A stretch of 64,000 nt of DNA from the NCBI RefSeq assembly GCF_027923405.1, contig NZ_BQYI01000001.1, positions 4,344,501-4,408,500 of the forward strand, read 5' to 3'. Below the pieces are notes generated by a model that saw nothing but the letters and a program-made list of their open reading frames with translations, was not told where the DNA came from and searched no databases. The DNA is from Paenibacillus sp. YYML68. GTDB taxonomy: Bacteria > Bacillota > Bacilli > Paenibacillales > NBRC-103111. Every line of letters starts with the position of its first letter. Positions within the stretch are counted from its first letter, which is position 1. The position numbers were made by a program, and so were the translations under genes. Below, piece by piece: positions 25,191-33,086 of this stretch.

Positions 25191-25300
25191 ATATACAACA
25201 TGAGCTAATTCTGTTATAACATAATATTCCGAATAATGAAAGCGTTTCACTTAAATTCTTGACCGCTCCATCCATGACGCGAAGCCTCATCCAAAAGCAC

Positions 25301-25357
25301 AAAAAGGCTGCTCGATCCGTCTCCCGCACGTAGGTGCAAGTCTTGGATCGAGCAGCC
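25301..25357 (-). terminator. Terminator of the metallophosphoesterase gene
   Basis: On the minus strand 13-bp perfect arms (GGCTGCTCGATCC and complement) end in TTTTTG, ten bases after the stop codon. Confidence 0.88.
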
Positions 25358-25367
25358 ATATGACCAT

Positions 25368-26510
25368 CTATGAAGTAAACCTGATGTCCAGCTGAAGCAG
25401 CTCTGAGCGGCTGCCGATGCGCATAGGCGGGCCCCAGAAGCCGAAGCCTGACGAGACGAGCGCGTGCATGGAGCCTTTGCGCACATAACCCCAGTCCAGC
25501 TCGAACAATCGCCGTGTAATGAGATGGTTCGGCATCATCTGGCCGCGGTGCGTATGACCTGACAGCATGATGTCCGCTCCGGCCTCGGCAGCCTTATCCA
25601 GCTTGTAGGGCTGGTGATCGAGCAGCACGATCGGCTTCGTCCGATCGATGCCGTCCAGCAGCTCACTCACCGTAAGCCGGGCAGACTTGGCGAAGCGCTC
25701 GACCGCGTAATCCTTGCGTCCAGCGATGACAAGTCCCCCTTCGAGCTCGACCGTACGGTCGAGCAGCACCTCGATGCCGATCGCCTTCATCCGTTCCACA
25801 TACTCATTCACGTGACCACCGATATACTCGTGGTTGCCGAGCACGGCATAGACGCCCAGCGGCGCTCGCAGCTGCTGCATCACGCCCTCCATCCGCTCCT
25901 GCACGAACGGCTCGATGCTGTCGTCCAGCACGTCACCCGGCAGCAAGATCAGGTCTGGCTTCATCGCCTCCACCTGCCTCACCAGCCTCCGCAGATGACG
26001 CGTGCCGACCATCGTGCCAAGATGCAGATCCGAGGCGACCGCTACGCGCAGCTCCTGTCGCCCTGCAAGCCGCTTCGCGATGGTCAGCTCGTAGCGGCGA
26101 ACGACCGGGCTCCACGCATTGCGCAGCCCGATGACAGCCAGTACAGCGAGCACGACCACGAGCACCGTACCGACAGAGACGATAGCCCCTGTCTTGGTCA
26201 TACCTCCGACCATTAGCCCCCATACAGCTAGATGTCCGAGCGGAACGAGCAGAATCGCATAATACAGAAGCCCCATGCCGATCGAGCCAACCTGCCTCAG
26301 CAGCTTGAACATGCGGTATGGCAGCACTCTGCGCAGCAGCATGGCCAGCATGTAGCCGAAGGCCAGCAGCACATAGACCGTCACGTATACGACAAGTGGG
26401 ACTTCAGGCAATATGGCTTGCCAGTACGCCGAGCCGGCCCACCCGATGTATACGAGCAGCGCCACCAGCAAGGCTACGATCGCAAGGAACAGGAACAGCT
26501 GCTTTCTCAT
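25368..26510 (-). CDS. Membrane-anchored metallophosphoesterase (YkuE/YaeI-like)
   Basis: A 380-residue protein with four N-terminal membrane helices (about 4-140) and a C-terminal calcineurin-like phosphoesterase domain. Metal-binding motifs are all present: SDLHLG, LPGDVLDD, LGNHEY, and SGHTHRGQ near the end. Related proteins such as YkuE and E. coli YaeI act on phosphodiester or pyrophosphate bonds at membranes; four helices is more than YkuE has. The start at 26510 (MRKQLFLFL) is placed 12 bases after AAGGAG; a TTG further upstream would lie inside that site. It is monocistronic. Confidence 0.9.
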   Translation of the reverse strand: MRKQLFLFLAIVALLVALLVYIGWAGSAYWQAILPEVPLVVYVTVYVLLAFGYMLAMLLRRVLPYRMFKLLRQVGSIGMGLLYYAILLVPLGHLAVWGLMVGGMTKTGAIVSVGTVLVVVLAVLAVIGLRNAWSPVVRRYELTIAKRLAGRQELRVAVASDLHLGTMVGTRHLRRLVRQVEAMKPDLILLPGDVLDDSIEPFVQERMEGVMQQLRAPLGVYAVLGNHEYIGGHVNEYVERMKAIGIEVLLDRTVELEGGLVIAGRKDYAVERFAKSARLTVSELLDGIDRTKPIVLLDHQPYKLDKAAEAGADIMLSGHTHRGQMMPNHLITRRLFELDWGYVRKGSMHALVSSGFGFWGPPMRIGSRSELLQLDIRFTS

Positions 26511-26649
26511 GGCAAGGTTGATCTCCTTCAATTAACTATTGTGTGCAAGCCTCGATCCATCTACCGCAACGGCTACTATTGTCCCACAATGAACAGCTCT
26601 GCACAACGCGGTACACACTGGTCAGAGCTTCCTCGTCACCGTCATAAGC

Positions 26650-27345
26650 TCAGTCGTACTCCTTGTGCACCCATTCGTCCTCAGGCAAGCCGAGGTCCTC
26701 CCCCGAGAAGCGCTCCTCGCGGAACGGGTCTGCCTCCAGATGAAACCCGTTGCGCTCCCAGAAGCCCGGCCGATTGTCATGCATCAGCTCGAAGCCGCGA
26801 ATCCACTTGGCACTCTTCCACAGGTACAGGTGCGGCACCAGCAGCCGCAGCGGCCAGCCATGCTTCGGCGTGAGAGGCTTGCCGTCATACGAATGCGCCA
26901 GCAGAACATCGTCGCCCATCAGATCAGCGAGCGGCACATTCGTCTCGTAATCGTGATCCGCATGAACCATCACGTAAACAGCGCCAGACTTCGCCTGTAT
27001 GCCCGCCAGCTCCAGCACATCGCGGAAGCGTACCCCTTCCCAGTGCGTATCCGCCTTCGACCACCGCGTGACGCAATGAATGTCGCACTTCACCTGTACT
27101 TGTGGCAAGGCGAGCAGCTCACGGTAAGTGAGCGTCCGCTCCTCCTCGACCTCACCGAAGAAGCGCAGCGTCCACTGCTCCATATCGTACTCCGGTACTT
27201 GACCTTCATGAAGGATAGGGAATCGATCCGTCCATACTTGACCTGGCGGCAAGCGGTGCTCGAAGCCCGGCAGCTCCACGCCCATCGACTGCGTCTGTTG
27301 TGCAGACTGCTGCTTCAGCTTCTCCGCTTTATCATGTCTCTTCAT
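26650..27345 (-). CDS. Molybdopterin-dependent oxidoreductase, sulfite-oxidase fold (YuiH-like)
   Basis: A 231-residue cytoplasmic protein consisting of the molybdopterin-binding domain of the sulfite oxidase family. The molybdenum-ligating cysteine is in KCDIHCVTRWS; other conserved blocks are LLAHSYDGKPLTPKHGWPLR and WKSAKWIRGFEL. There is no Tat signal, unlike MsrP/YedY, so it resembles Bacillus YuiH, whose substrate is unknown. It overlaps the preceding gene by four bases (ATGA), suggesting that the 184-residue partner is functionally linked. Molybdenum cofactor genes are not in the window. Confidence 0.92.
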   Translation of the reverse strand: MKRHDKAEKLKQQSAQQTQSMGVELPGFEHRLPPGQVWTDRFPILHEGQVPEYDMEQWTLRFFGEVEEERTLTYRELLALPQVQVKCDIHCVTRWSKADTHWEGVRFRDVLELAGIQAKSGAVYVMVHADHDYETNVPLADLMGDDVLLAHSYDGKPLTPKHGWPLRLLVPHLYLWKSAKWIRGFELMHDNRPGFWERNGFHLEADPFREERFSGEDLGLPEDEWVHKEYD

Positions 27346-27896
27346 TGCAGCTTCCCTCCCTCGGCATACAGATGAATATGTGTAATATACTCGCTGACCA
27401 TCGTATGGATCGCTCGTGCCGCCTCATCAGACGGACCGAGTGCAGACAGCTGCTGACGGATCGCCTCGATCCAGCGTGCGCATGACTCCGCTCCGGCCGC
27501 GTGCACCCGGCTGAAGTCATCCAGATAAGCCGGAATGAAGCTGCAGTCGATCGAATTCATCGAGTACGTATACGTTGCTGGGTTGTGGCCTGCGGCCTCC
27601 CATTCCTTCAGCCCATCATACAGCTGACTTAGTGTAATGAGACCGAGCCTGTACGTGCGCCTCGCATATTCATATGCATCGTGCTCGATGAGTCCTTTCT
27701 CATACCGCTTCTTGTTCGTCTCGTCGAGCAGGTACAGTGCGCCTCCCCATTCCAAGGCGAACTTGAGCCAGAATTCGGCGTCCGCCTTCTCAAGGGTCAG
27801 ACGGATCCGTTCCTCGAATACGAGATCGGGATTCGCCGCCAGCAGCCGTCTTGCTTCCTCCGCCTCGCGTCGCTGCTGTTCCGATTGAACGTTCAT
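27342..27896 (-). CDS. Unknown protein coupled to the molybdopterin oxidoreductase
   Basis: A 184-residue soluble, largely helical protein. A Glu/Arg-rich N-terminus (EQQRREAEEARRLLAANP) leads into a Trp/Tyr-containing body (FWLKFALEWGGALYLL, then YARRTYRLGLITLSQLYDGL). It has only two cysteines and no metal-binding pattern. I do not recognise the family. Its stop overlaps the start of the oxidoreductase, so it is likely a partner or assembly factor. AAGGAG lies 11 bases before the ATG. Confidence 0.7.
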   Translation of the reverse strand: MNVQSEQQRREAEEARRLLAANPDLVFEERIRLTLEKADAEFWLKFALEWGGALYLLDETNKKRYEKGLIEHDAYEYARRTYRLGLITLSQLYDGLKEWEAAGHNPATYTYSMNSIDCSFIPAYLDDFSRVHAAGAESCARWIEAIRQQLSALGPSDEAARAIHTMVSEYITHIHLYAEGGKLQ

Positions 27897-27934
27897 GCTC
27901 GTGTCATCTCCTTGTTAGATCATGGTGCTCCAGG

Positions 27935-27974
27935 TTGAAAAAAGAAGACGTCGCCGTCTCCCGCAACGTCTTCT
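27935..27974 (-). terminator. Terminator of selD-mnmH
   Basis: On the minus strand AGAAGACGT and ACGTCTTCT arms run into seven T residues. It lies about 120 bases after the mnmH stop and just ahead of the next gene pair. Confidence 0.85.
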
Positions 27975-28092
27975 CTTGAACGGCTGCCAGCCTTCACGCT
28001 ACGCTTAGTCGTCGGCGGCTCTCTTGAGCTTCCACCGGGCTTCACGCTTCGCGTATGTCATCTGCTGCGGCCCTCTCGACTTCTACCGAGCG

Positions 28093-29136
28093 TCACTCTG
28101 CCGATTCCAGCGGTGGCAGCAGCTTCATAATCTGCTTCAGCGCGTCGTCCAGATCGGTCGCCTGAATCGGGATGCGCTCCTTCTCATACTTATCGGTCGC
28201 GTGCTGGTAGCGCGGATCGTAATAATACAGGAGCAGCAGCTCGACCCCTTCGTCGAACCGATCGTGCTGCAGCGCCTCGCGAATTTGTGCGGCGATCGGC
28301 GTATGAATGCGATCGGCGATAAGCTCGAAGGCCGCAATGCATGCAGCCTTGTGCTCCTCTGGCTTGTAGTCGCTCAATATATGCTTAACGCGCTCCTTCG
28401 TCGGCATCTCGACGAACAGCGCTGTACCGTTCTCCTTCGCCTGAACGACGAGGTCAGGCAGCACGACCTTGCCGACCCGCTTGCTCTCCGCCTCGATGAT
28501 CAAGAATGGAGCATCCTGGTACCGCAGCAGCTCATGTAGCAGAAGCGACTCGAACGTCTTCTGGTTGTTCGGCACAAGGCCGATCTGACCGAAGATGGAG
28601 CCGCGATGCTGCGCCAGCGCCTCGAGATTGATCACCGGATAGCCGCGAGCAGCAAGACGGTTCAGCAGCTCCGTCTTGCCGCTGCCCGTATAGCCATTAA
28701 TGACATAGCAGGGAGGCAACGACGTCAAGCTCGCCAGCGTCTCCACGACCCACTTGCGGTAAGCGCGGAAGCCTCCTGTGAGCCGGTACATCCGCAGCCC
28801 CATCAAGGCAGTGACCGTCGCGCTTGTCTTGCTTCGCATTCCCCCGCGCCAGCAGAACACAGCCTTGCGTCCTGGACCGGCCTGCTCGATCGACTGGATG
28901 AAGGCCGGCAGCTTGCGCGACACAAGCTCGAGACCTTTCGTTTTGGCAGCGTCTACACTGACCTGCTTGTACAGCGTGCCGACCTCAGCCCGCTCCTCGT
29001 CGTTGAACAGCGGAATGTTCAGACTCCCCGGTATGGTCGAGTCCACATACTCGGACTCCGACCGTACATCGATGAGTACGATTTCCCGCTTGCGCTGAAG
29101 CTCCAGCAGCTCAGCTACCGTAATATCCTGAAACAT
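28093..29136 (-). CDS. mnmH: tRNA 2-selenouridine synthase
   Basis: A 347-residue enzyme that converts 2-thiouridine at tRNA wobble position 34 into 2-selenouridine using selenophosphate (also called SelU/YbbB). The N-terminal rhodanese domain (about 8-130) holds the catalytic cysteine in VFCWRGGMRS; the second domain begins with the P-loop NGYTGSGKTELL. Length is normal for the family. The second of two ATGs, nine bases after AAGGAG, is preferred. It follows selD by 37 bases on the same strand; this pair is sufficient for selenium modification of tRNA. Confidence 0.95.
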   Translation of the reverse strand: MFQDITVAELLELQRKREIVLIDVRSESEYVDSTIPGSLNIPLFNDEERAEVGTLYKQVSVDAAKTKGLELVSRKLPAFIQSIEQAGPGRKAVFCWRGGMRSKTSATVTALMGLRMYRLTGGFRAYRKWVVETLASLTSLPPCYVINGYTGSGKTELLNRLAARGYPVINLEALAQHRGSIFGQIGLVPNNQKTFESLLLHELLRYQDAPFLIIEAESKRVGKVVLPDLVVQAKENGTALFVEMPTKERVKHILSDYKPEEHKAACIAAFELIADRIHTPIAAQIREALQHDRFDEGVELLLLYYYDPRYQHATDKYEKERIPIQATDLDDALKQIMKLLPPLESAE

Positions 29137-29173
29137 GGCCATGCTCTCCTTTGCAGGTAAAGTCTTGTTGATG

Positions 29174-30226
29174 TTACTTCGTCACGACAATATGTCCGGG
29201 GTGCTCGCTTGTGATGTCACCGATCTCATGAGCATCGACGCCAGCTGCCCGCAGCTCGCTGAGCAGCTTGTCCGCCTGAGCGGCCTCGACCGCAATGAGC
29301 AGTCCACCGGACGTCACCGCGTCGCATAGAATCCATTGGTCGAGCTGATCGAGGTCAGCCGGGAACGTCACCGCGCCCTCCAGATGGGCGTAGTTGTTCT
29401 TCGTGCCGCCCGGCACGAAGCCCGCCTCCGCCAGCTCCCGCACCCGCGGCAGCAGCGGCACGTTCGGCTGAGCGATACGCACGCCGACTTGGCCGCCGCG
29501 CGCCATCTCCAGCGCGTGACCGAGCAGGCCGAAGCCTGTGACATCTGTGCAAGCATGCACATCATACGGCTCCATCGTCTCGGCGGCCGTCTTGTTCAGC
29601 GTCGCCATCACCTTCGTTACCTGCGCGACCTCGTCCGCGTTCAGCTGATCCTTCTTGATCGACGTCGTCAGAATGCCAACGCCGATCGGCTTCGTCAGAA
29701 TGAGCTTGTCGCCCGGCTTCGCGCCCGCATTCGTCCGCACCTTGTTCGGATGAATGAGACCGGTCACCGCAAGCCCGAATTTCGGCTCATTATCGTCAAT
29801 GGAATGTCCGCCTACGAGCGTAGCGCCAGCCTCCTTGACCTTGTCTGCAGCGCCACGGAGAATGTCGGCCAGCACCTGCTTGTCGAGCTTCTTGATCGGG
29901 AACGCCACAATGTTGAGCACCGTAAGCGGCTTGCCGCCCATCGCGTATATATCGCTAATGGCATTCGCCGCGGCCACTTGTCCGAACGAATATGGATCAT
30001 CCACGATCGGCGTGAAGAAGTCGACGGTCTGTACGAGCGCCAGCTCATCGTTCAGCTTGTATACGCCCGCATCGTCACTCGTATCGATCCCGACGAGCAG
30101 GTTCGGGTTCAGCTCAGCTGGAGGCAAGTTGCTCAGCACCTGAGACAGCTCGCCTGGACCGATCTTGCAGCCGCAGCCTCCCTTGCTCGACAGGCTGGTC
30201 AGCTTTACATTTTCAACAGAAGACAT
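29174..30226 (-). CDS. selD: Selenide, water dikinase (selenophosphate synthetase)
   Basis: A 350-residue SelD that makes selenophosphate from selenide and ATP. The N-terminal active-site loop reads SSKGGCGCKIGPGEL; the residue that is Sec or Cys in this family is Cys here, so no UGA recoding is needed. Conserved Asp residues are in GIDTSDDAGVY and QTVDFFTPIVDDP, and Gly-rich TLVGGHSIDDNEP follows. It is the first gene of selD-mnmH. Its ribosome binding site directly adjoins a 91-bp repeat copy, which places two strong hairpins in the leader. Confidence 0.96.
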   Translation of the reverse strand: MSSVENVKLTSLSSKGGCGCKIGPGELSQVLSNLPPAELNPNLLVGIDTSDDAGVYKLNDELALVQTVDFFTPIVDDPYSFGQVAAANAISDIYAMGGKPLTVLNIVAFPIKKLDKQVLADILRGAADKVKEAGATLVGGHSIDDNEPKFGLAVTGLIHPNKVRTNAGAKPGDKLILTKPIGVGILTTSIKKDQLNADEVAQVTKVMATLNKTAAETMEPYDVHACTDVTGFGLLGHALEMARGGQVGVRIAQPNVPLLPRVRELAEAGFVPGGTKNNYAHLEGAVTFPADLDQLDQWILCDAVTSGGLLIAVEAAQADKLLSELRAAGVDAHEIGDITSEHPGHIVVTK

Positions 30227-30240
30227 ACGCGTTCTTCCCC

Positions 30241-30420
30241 CCCCTGGAATAACAGATTCCGTATATATCGGAATCTGTTATGGCAAGCCTCGAATTTGGC
30301 ACAGCCAAATTGAGGGCCATCTTTGGTATTACCCCTGGAATAACAGATTCCGTATATATCGGAATCTGTTATGGCAAGCCTCGAATTTGGCGCAGCCAAA
30401 TTGAGGGCCATCTTCGATAT
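30241..30420. repeat. Two tandem 91-bp copies of a double-hairpin element
   Basis: Copy 1 starts at 30241 and copy 2 at 30332; they differ at only a few positions, mostly at the right end. Each copy contains a perfect 13-bp-arm palindrome (ATAACAGATTCCG...CGGAATCTGTTAT around TATATAT) and a second hairpin (CCTCGAATTTGGC with GCCAAATTGAGG, one mismatch). No open frame with a ribosome binding site crosses it. It fills the gap between phnC and selD, in the leader of selD. Confidence 0.92.
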
Positions 30421-30464
30421 GACTTAAAATCTTCGATATACTTCACCTGAACCCTCAAATCACT

Positions 30465-31211
30465 CTAAACGTCATCCGGCGGGTAGATCAGCTCAAGCTC
30501 AGCCTCGCCAAGCTGGTCAGGAGTCCCATCGAAGACGATGCGTCCGCCAGCCATGCCGATGATGCGCGAGGCACAGCTTCGAGCGAGCTGCAGATCGTGC
30601 AGGTTCATCACGACCGTCAGCCCTTGCTCCCGATGGAGCGACTGAATATAGCCCATGACGCGCCCGGCTGTCACCACATCAAGGCTCGACACCGGCTCAT
30701 CGCCGATCAGCAGGCGAGGCTGCTGCATCAGCACGCGCGCAATCGCGACGCGCTGTCTCTGTCCGCCGCTCAGCTGCTCAACGCGCCGCTGCGCCAACGC
30801 CTCGAGACCGACCTGGCGCAGCGCCTCAAGCGCAGCAGCCCGGTCGGCCTCGCTGAACAGCCCGAGCAGGCTACGCCAGCGCGGCATCACCGCGAAGCGG
30901 CCGGCTAGCACATTGGTCAGCACCGATAGCCGGGGGAGCAGCTGGAAGTGCTGGAACACCATCCCGATCTCGCCCCGAATCGCCCGCAGCGCCTCCGACT
31001 GCATCGCCGTAATGCTGCGCCCACGCCACAGCACCTCGCCTGCATCCGGCTCCACGAGTCGGTTAATGCAGCGAATCAATGTCGACTTGCCTGCTCCACT
31101 TCGACCGAGAATGGCGACGAACTCCCCTTCCTCAATGCGCAGGTCAACAGCGGCCAGAGCGGGCTTGGCAGCAGATTTATACGTTTTACTAATTCCACGT
31201 AGCTCCAGCAC
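30465..31211 (-). CDS. phnC: Phosphonate ABC transporter ATPase
   Basis: A 248-residue importer ATPase: Walker A GRSGAGKST, Q-loop VFQHFQLLPRLSV, signature LSGGQRQRV, Walker B LLIGDEPVSSLD and switch NLHD. The RLVEPDAGEV spacing and the MPRWRSLLGLF segment between the Q-loop and signature are typical of PhnC. It starts with GTG one base after the phnE stop. It powers uptake of phosphonates, or possibly phosphite or phosphate esters. No C-P lyase or phosphonatase gene is present here, so the compound's breakdown is encoded elsewhere. Confidence 0.92.
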   Translation of the reverse strand: MLELRGISKTYKSAAKPALAAVDLRIEEGEFVAILGRSGAGKSTLIRCINRLVEPDAGEVLWRGRSITAMQSEALRAIRGEIGMVFQHFQLLPRLSVLTNVLAGRFAVMPRWRSLLGLFSEADRAAALEALRQVGLEALAQRRVEQLSGGQRQRVAIARVLMQQPRLLIGDEPVSSLDVVTAGRVMGYIQSLHREQGLTVVMNLHDLQLARSCASRIIGMAGGRIVFDGTPDQLGEAELELIYPPDDV

Positions 31212-31212
31212 C

Positions 31213-31959
31213 TTAATTCACCCTCTTTCGAATGAAGGCGCCCGTATAGTCGACGAGCGTAACTAGAGCCATGATGAGGATGACCTCGAACGTCACCTTC
31301 GGGTACATGAACTGCTTGAAGTCGTTGTACAGCATCTGACCGATCCCGCCCGCTCCGACGATGCCGAGAATGAGACAGGTACGAATCGCAACCTCCAGCC
31401 GATAAAAGTACTGCGACAGCACAAGCGGCAGCATCTGCGGCAATATACCGTACAGAGCGACATGCAAGCGCGTGCCGCCGACCGCCCTTACCGCCTCCTG
31501 CGGCCCGTCGTCCATAGCTTCAATCATCTCCGAAATCATTTTGCCGAATACGCCGACGTTATGAATAATAAGCGCGATAACTGCAGGTAACGGACCGAGG
31601 CCGAGCGTCGGGATAAAAATGAGCGCAAGCACAAGCTCCGGTACCGAGCGGCATAAATTGAAAAACGTCCGCGAGGCATCGTACACCCATCGGGCCGGCG
31701 TCCAGCTGCGAGCTGCGAGGAAGCTTGCGGGCAATGCCAGCAGCACCGCAGCTAGTGTGCTGAACAGCGCAATCTGCAGCGTATCGAGCAAAGCCTGAAA
31801 CGCCGGACGCCAATCTGAGGCGTCCGGCGGCAGCCAGTGCTCCGCGATGAACCGGTACGTGTTGCCGATATCGCGAAATAAAGCAAGGTCGATCCCGACA
31901 CCTTGTCCGGACCATACAAGTAGCACAACGATGACAGCTGCAACAGGTAAGACTCTCAT
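31213..31959 (-). CDS. phnE: Phosphonate ABC transporter permease
   Basis: A 248-residue inner-membrane subunit with about six helices. The conserved coupling-helix region is AVRAVGGTRLHVALYGILPQMLP, followed by RTCLILGIVGAGGIG, both characteristic of PhnE. It lies five bases after phnD and one base before phnC, so D-E-C form one transcript. A single permease gene is present, as in most Bacillota. Confidence 0.92.
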   Translation of the reverse strand: MRVLPVAAVIVVLLVWSGQGVGIDLALFRDIGNTYRFIAEHWLPPDASDWRPAFQALLDTLQIALFSTLAAVLLALPASFLAARSWTPARWVYDASRTFFNLCRSVPELVLALIFIPTLGLGPLPAVIALIIHNVGVFGKMISEMIEAMDDGPQEAVRAVGGTRLHVALYGILPQMLPLVLSQYFYRLEVAIRTCLILGIVGAGGIGQMLYNDFKQFMYPKVTFEVILIMALVTLVDYTGAFIRKRVN

Positions 31960-31964
31960 GCTCG

Positions 31965-32912
31965 CTACTGCTTCACCTTCAGCCTTCCGTCTTCAATGGC
32001 TGCTTGACGAATAGCGGCATAGTCCTCATTCTTCGCTTCAATGAAGCTGCTTGCTCCACCGAATGCCTTCAGCACATCCGGATCTTGAATCGCCAGCATC
32101 GCTTCCTGAATTTTCTTCACATCGGCATCCGACACCGTCTTGATGACCGCCCACGGATACTGGAACAGCTCCTCAGACTGCCATACCGTCTTAATCTTCG
32201 TACCGTCCACCTTGCCCTGCTTCACGAGATTGTTGAATATCGCGCTATCAATGGCGCCGATGTCCTGCTGCTTGTTCTGAATCGCAAGCGCTGTAGCCGT
32301 ATGATCGCCCGTATAGGTCACGCTCTTGAACTTATGCTCCTGCTGCGTCTTGAACACGCCAGCCTTCTTCAGCGCAATGCCCGGAATCAAGCTGCCCGAC
32401 GTCGAGCTGATGTCTCCGAATGCGAAGCGGATCGAGTCGGATTGCTTCACGACATCATCGAACGATTGATACGGGGAATCCGCAGGCGCGATCAGATAGG
32501 AATAGTAGAACGGCTTGCCATTAATCAGCTGTGTCATGACCGCCTTCACTCCGTAGCGCTCATGCGCCTCCACATACGTCAATGGTCCGAGGTACGCCAT
32601 ATGCGCCTTGCCCGCTCCCATCGCCTCGACAACACCGTTATAGTCAGGATATACTTCAGCGCGCACCTTACGGCCCAGCTTCTCGCCGAGCACCTCCGCA
32701 AGCTTGTCCGCACCGATCTTCATCTGGTTGCTGCCTTGCGCCGGGATCACGCCGATTAGGAACTCCTCCTGTACTGCGGCTCCTCCTGCTTGCTGCCCTG
32801 CTTGTCCTGCTGTCTTGTCCGCTGCCGGGGCGTTGCTGCCGCACGCTGCCATGACGAAGCAAGAGAGCACAAGACCTGTTAATGCCAGAAACGATTTTCT
32901 TCTCCGGAACAT
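31965..32912 (-). CDS. phnD: Phosphonate-binding lipoprotein
   Basis: A 315-residue lipoprotein. The signal peptide ends in the lipobox VMAAC; the mature part begins with a low-complexity Ala/Gly/Gln linker. The PhnD fold is evident in FLIGVIPAQGSNQ, GAGKAHMAYLGPLTYVEAHE and FGDISSTSGSLIPG, the last being the part that holds the phosphonate group. AAGGAGAG precedes the ATG. It is first in the phnDEC operon and gives it its specificity, which cannot be narrowed further by eye. Confidence 0.94.
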   Translation of the reverse strand: MFRRRKSFLALTGLVLSCFVMAACGSNAPAADKTAGQAGQQAGGAAVQEEFLIGVIPAQGSNQMKIGADKLAEVLGEKLGRKVRAEVYPDYNGVVEAMGAGKAHMAYLGPLTYVEAHERYGVKAVMTQLINGKPFYYSYLIAPADSPYQSFDDVVKQSDSIRFAFGDISSTSGSLIPGIALKKAGVFKTQQEHKFKSVTYTGDHTATALAIQNKQQDIGAIDSAIFNNLVKQGKVDGTKIKTVWQSEELFQYPWAVIKTVSDADVKKIQEAMLAIQDPDVLKAFGGASSFIEAKNEDYAAIRQAAIEDGRLKVKQ

Positions 32913-33086
32913 GATCTTCTCTCCTTCATATGTGGTTAGGTTTACATCTATTCAGATTAGCATAGTTTACGGTTAATGAAAAGAAGCCCGCCTGCACAAA
33001 TAAGAGCCGCGGCCAATGGCTCACAGCTCCTTCGGCGGCATCAGCTGCCGCTTCATCATGTACAGCCTACCGTGTCGTCTGTCGTC

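Noticed and set aside
25237-25249. TGAAAGCGTTTCA as a CcpA cre site upstream of the riboswitch
   Set aside because: It is one base shorter than the 14-bp cre consensus, so the half-sites are out of register; kept only as a weak possibility.
30165-30404. Plus-strand frame across the 91-bp repeats
   Set aside because: Its repeated RIYRNLLWQASNLAQPN segment is only the translation of the DNA repeat and has no start signal.
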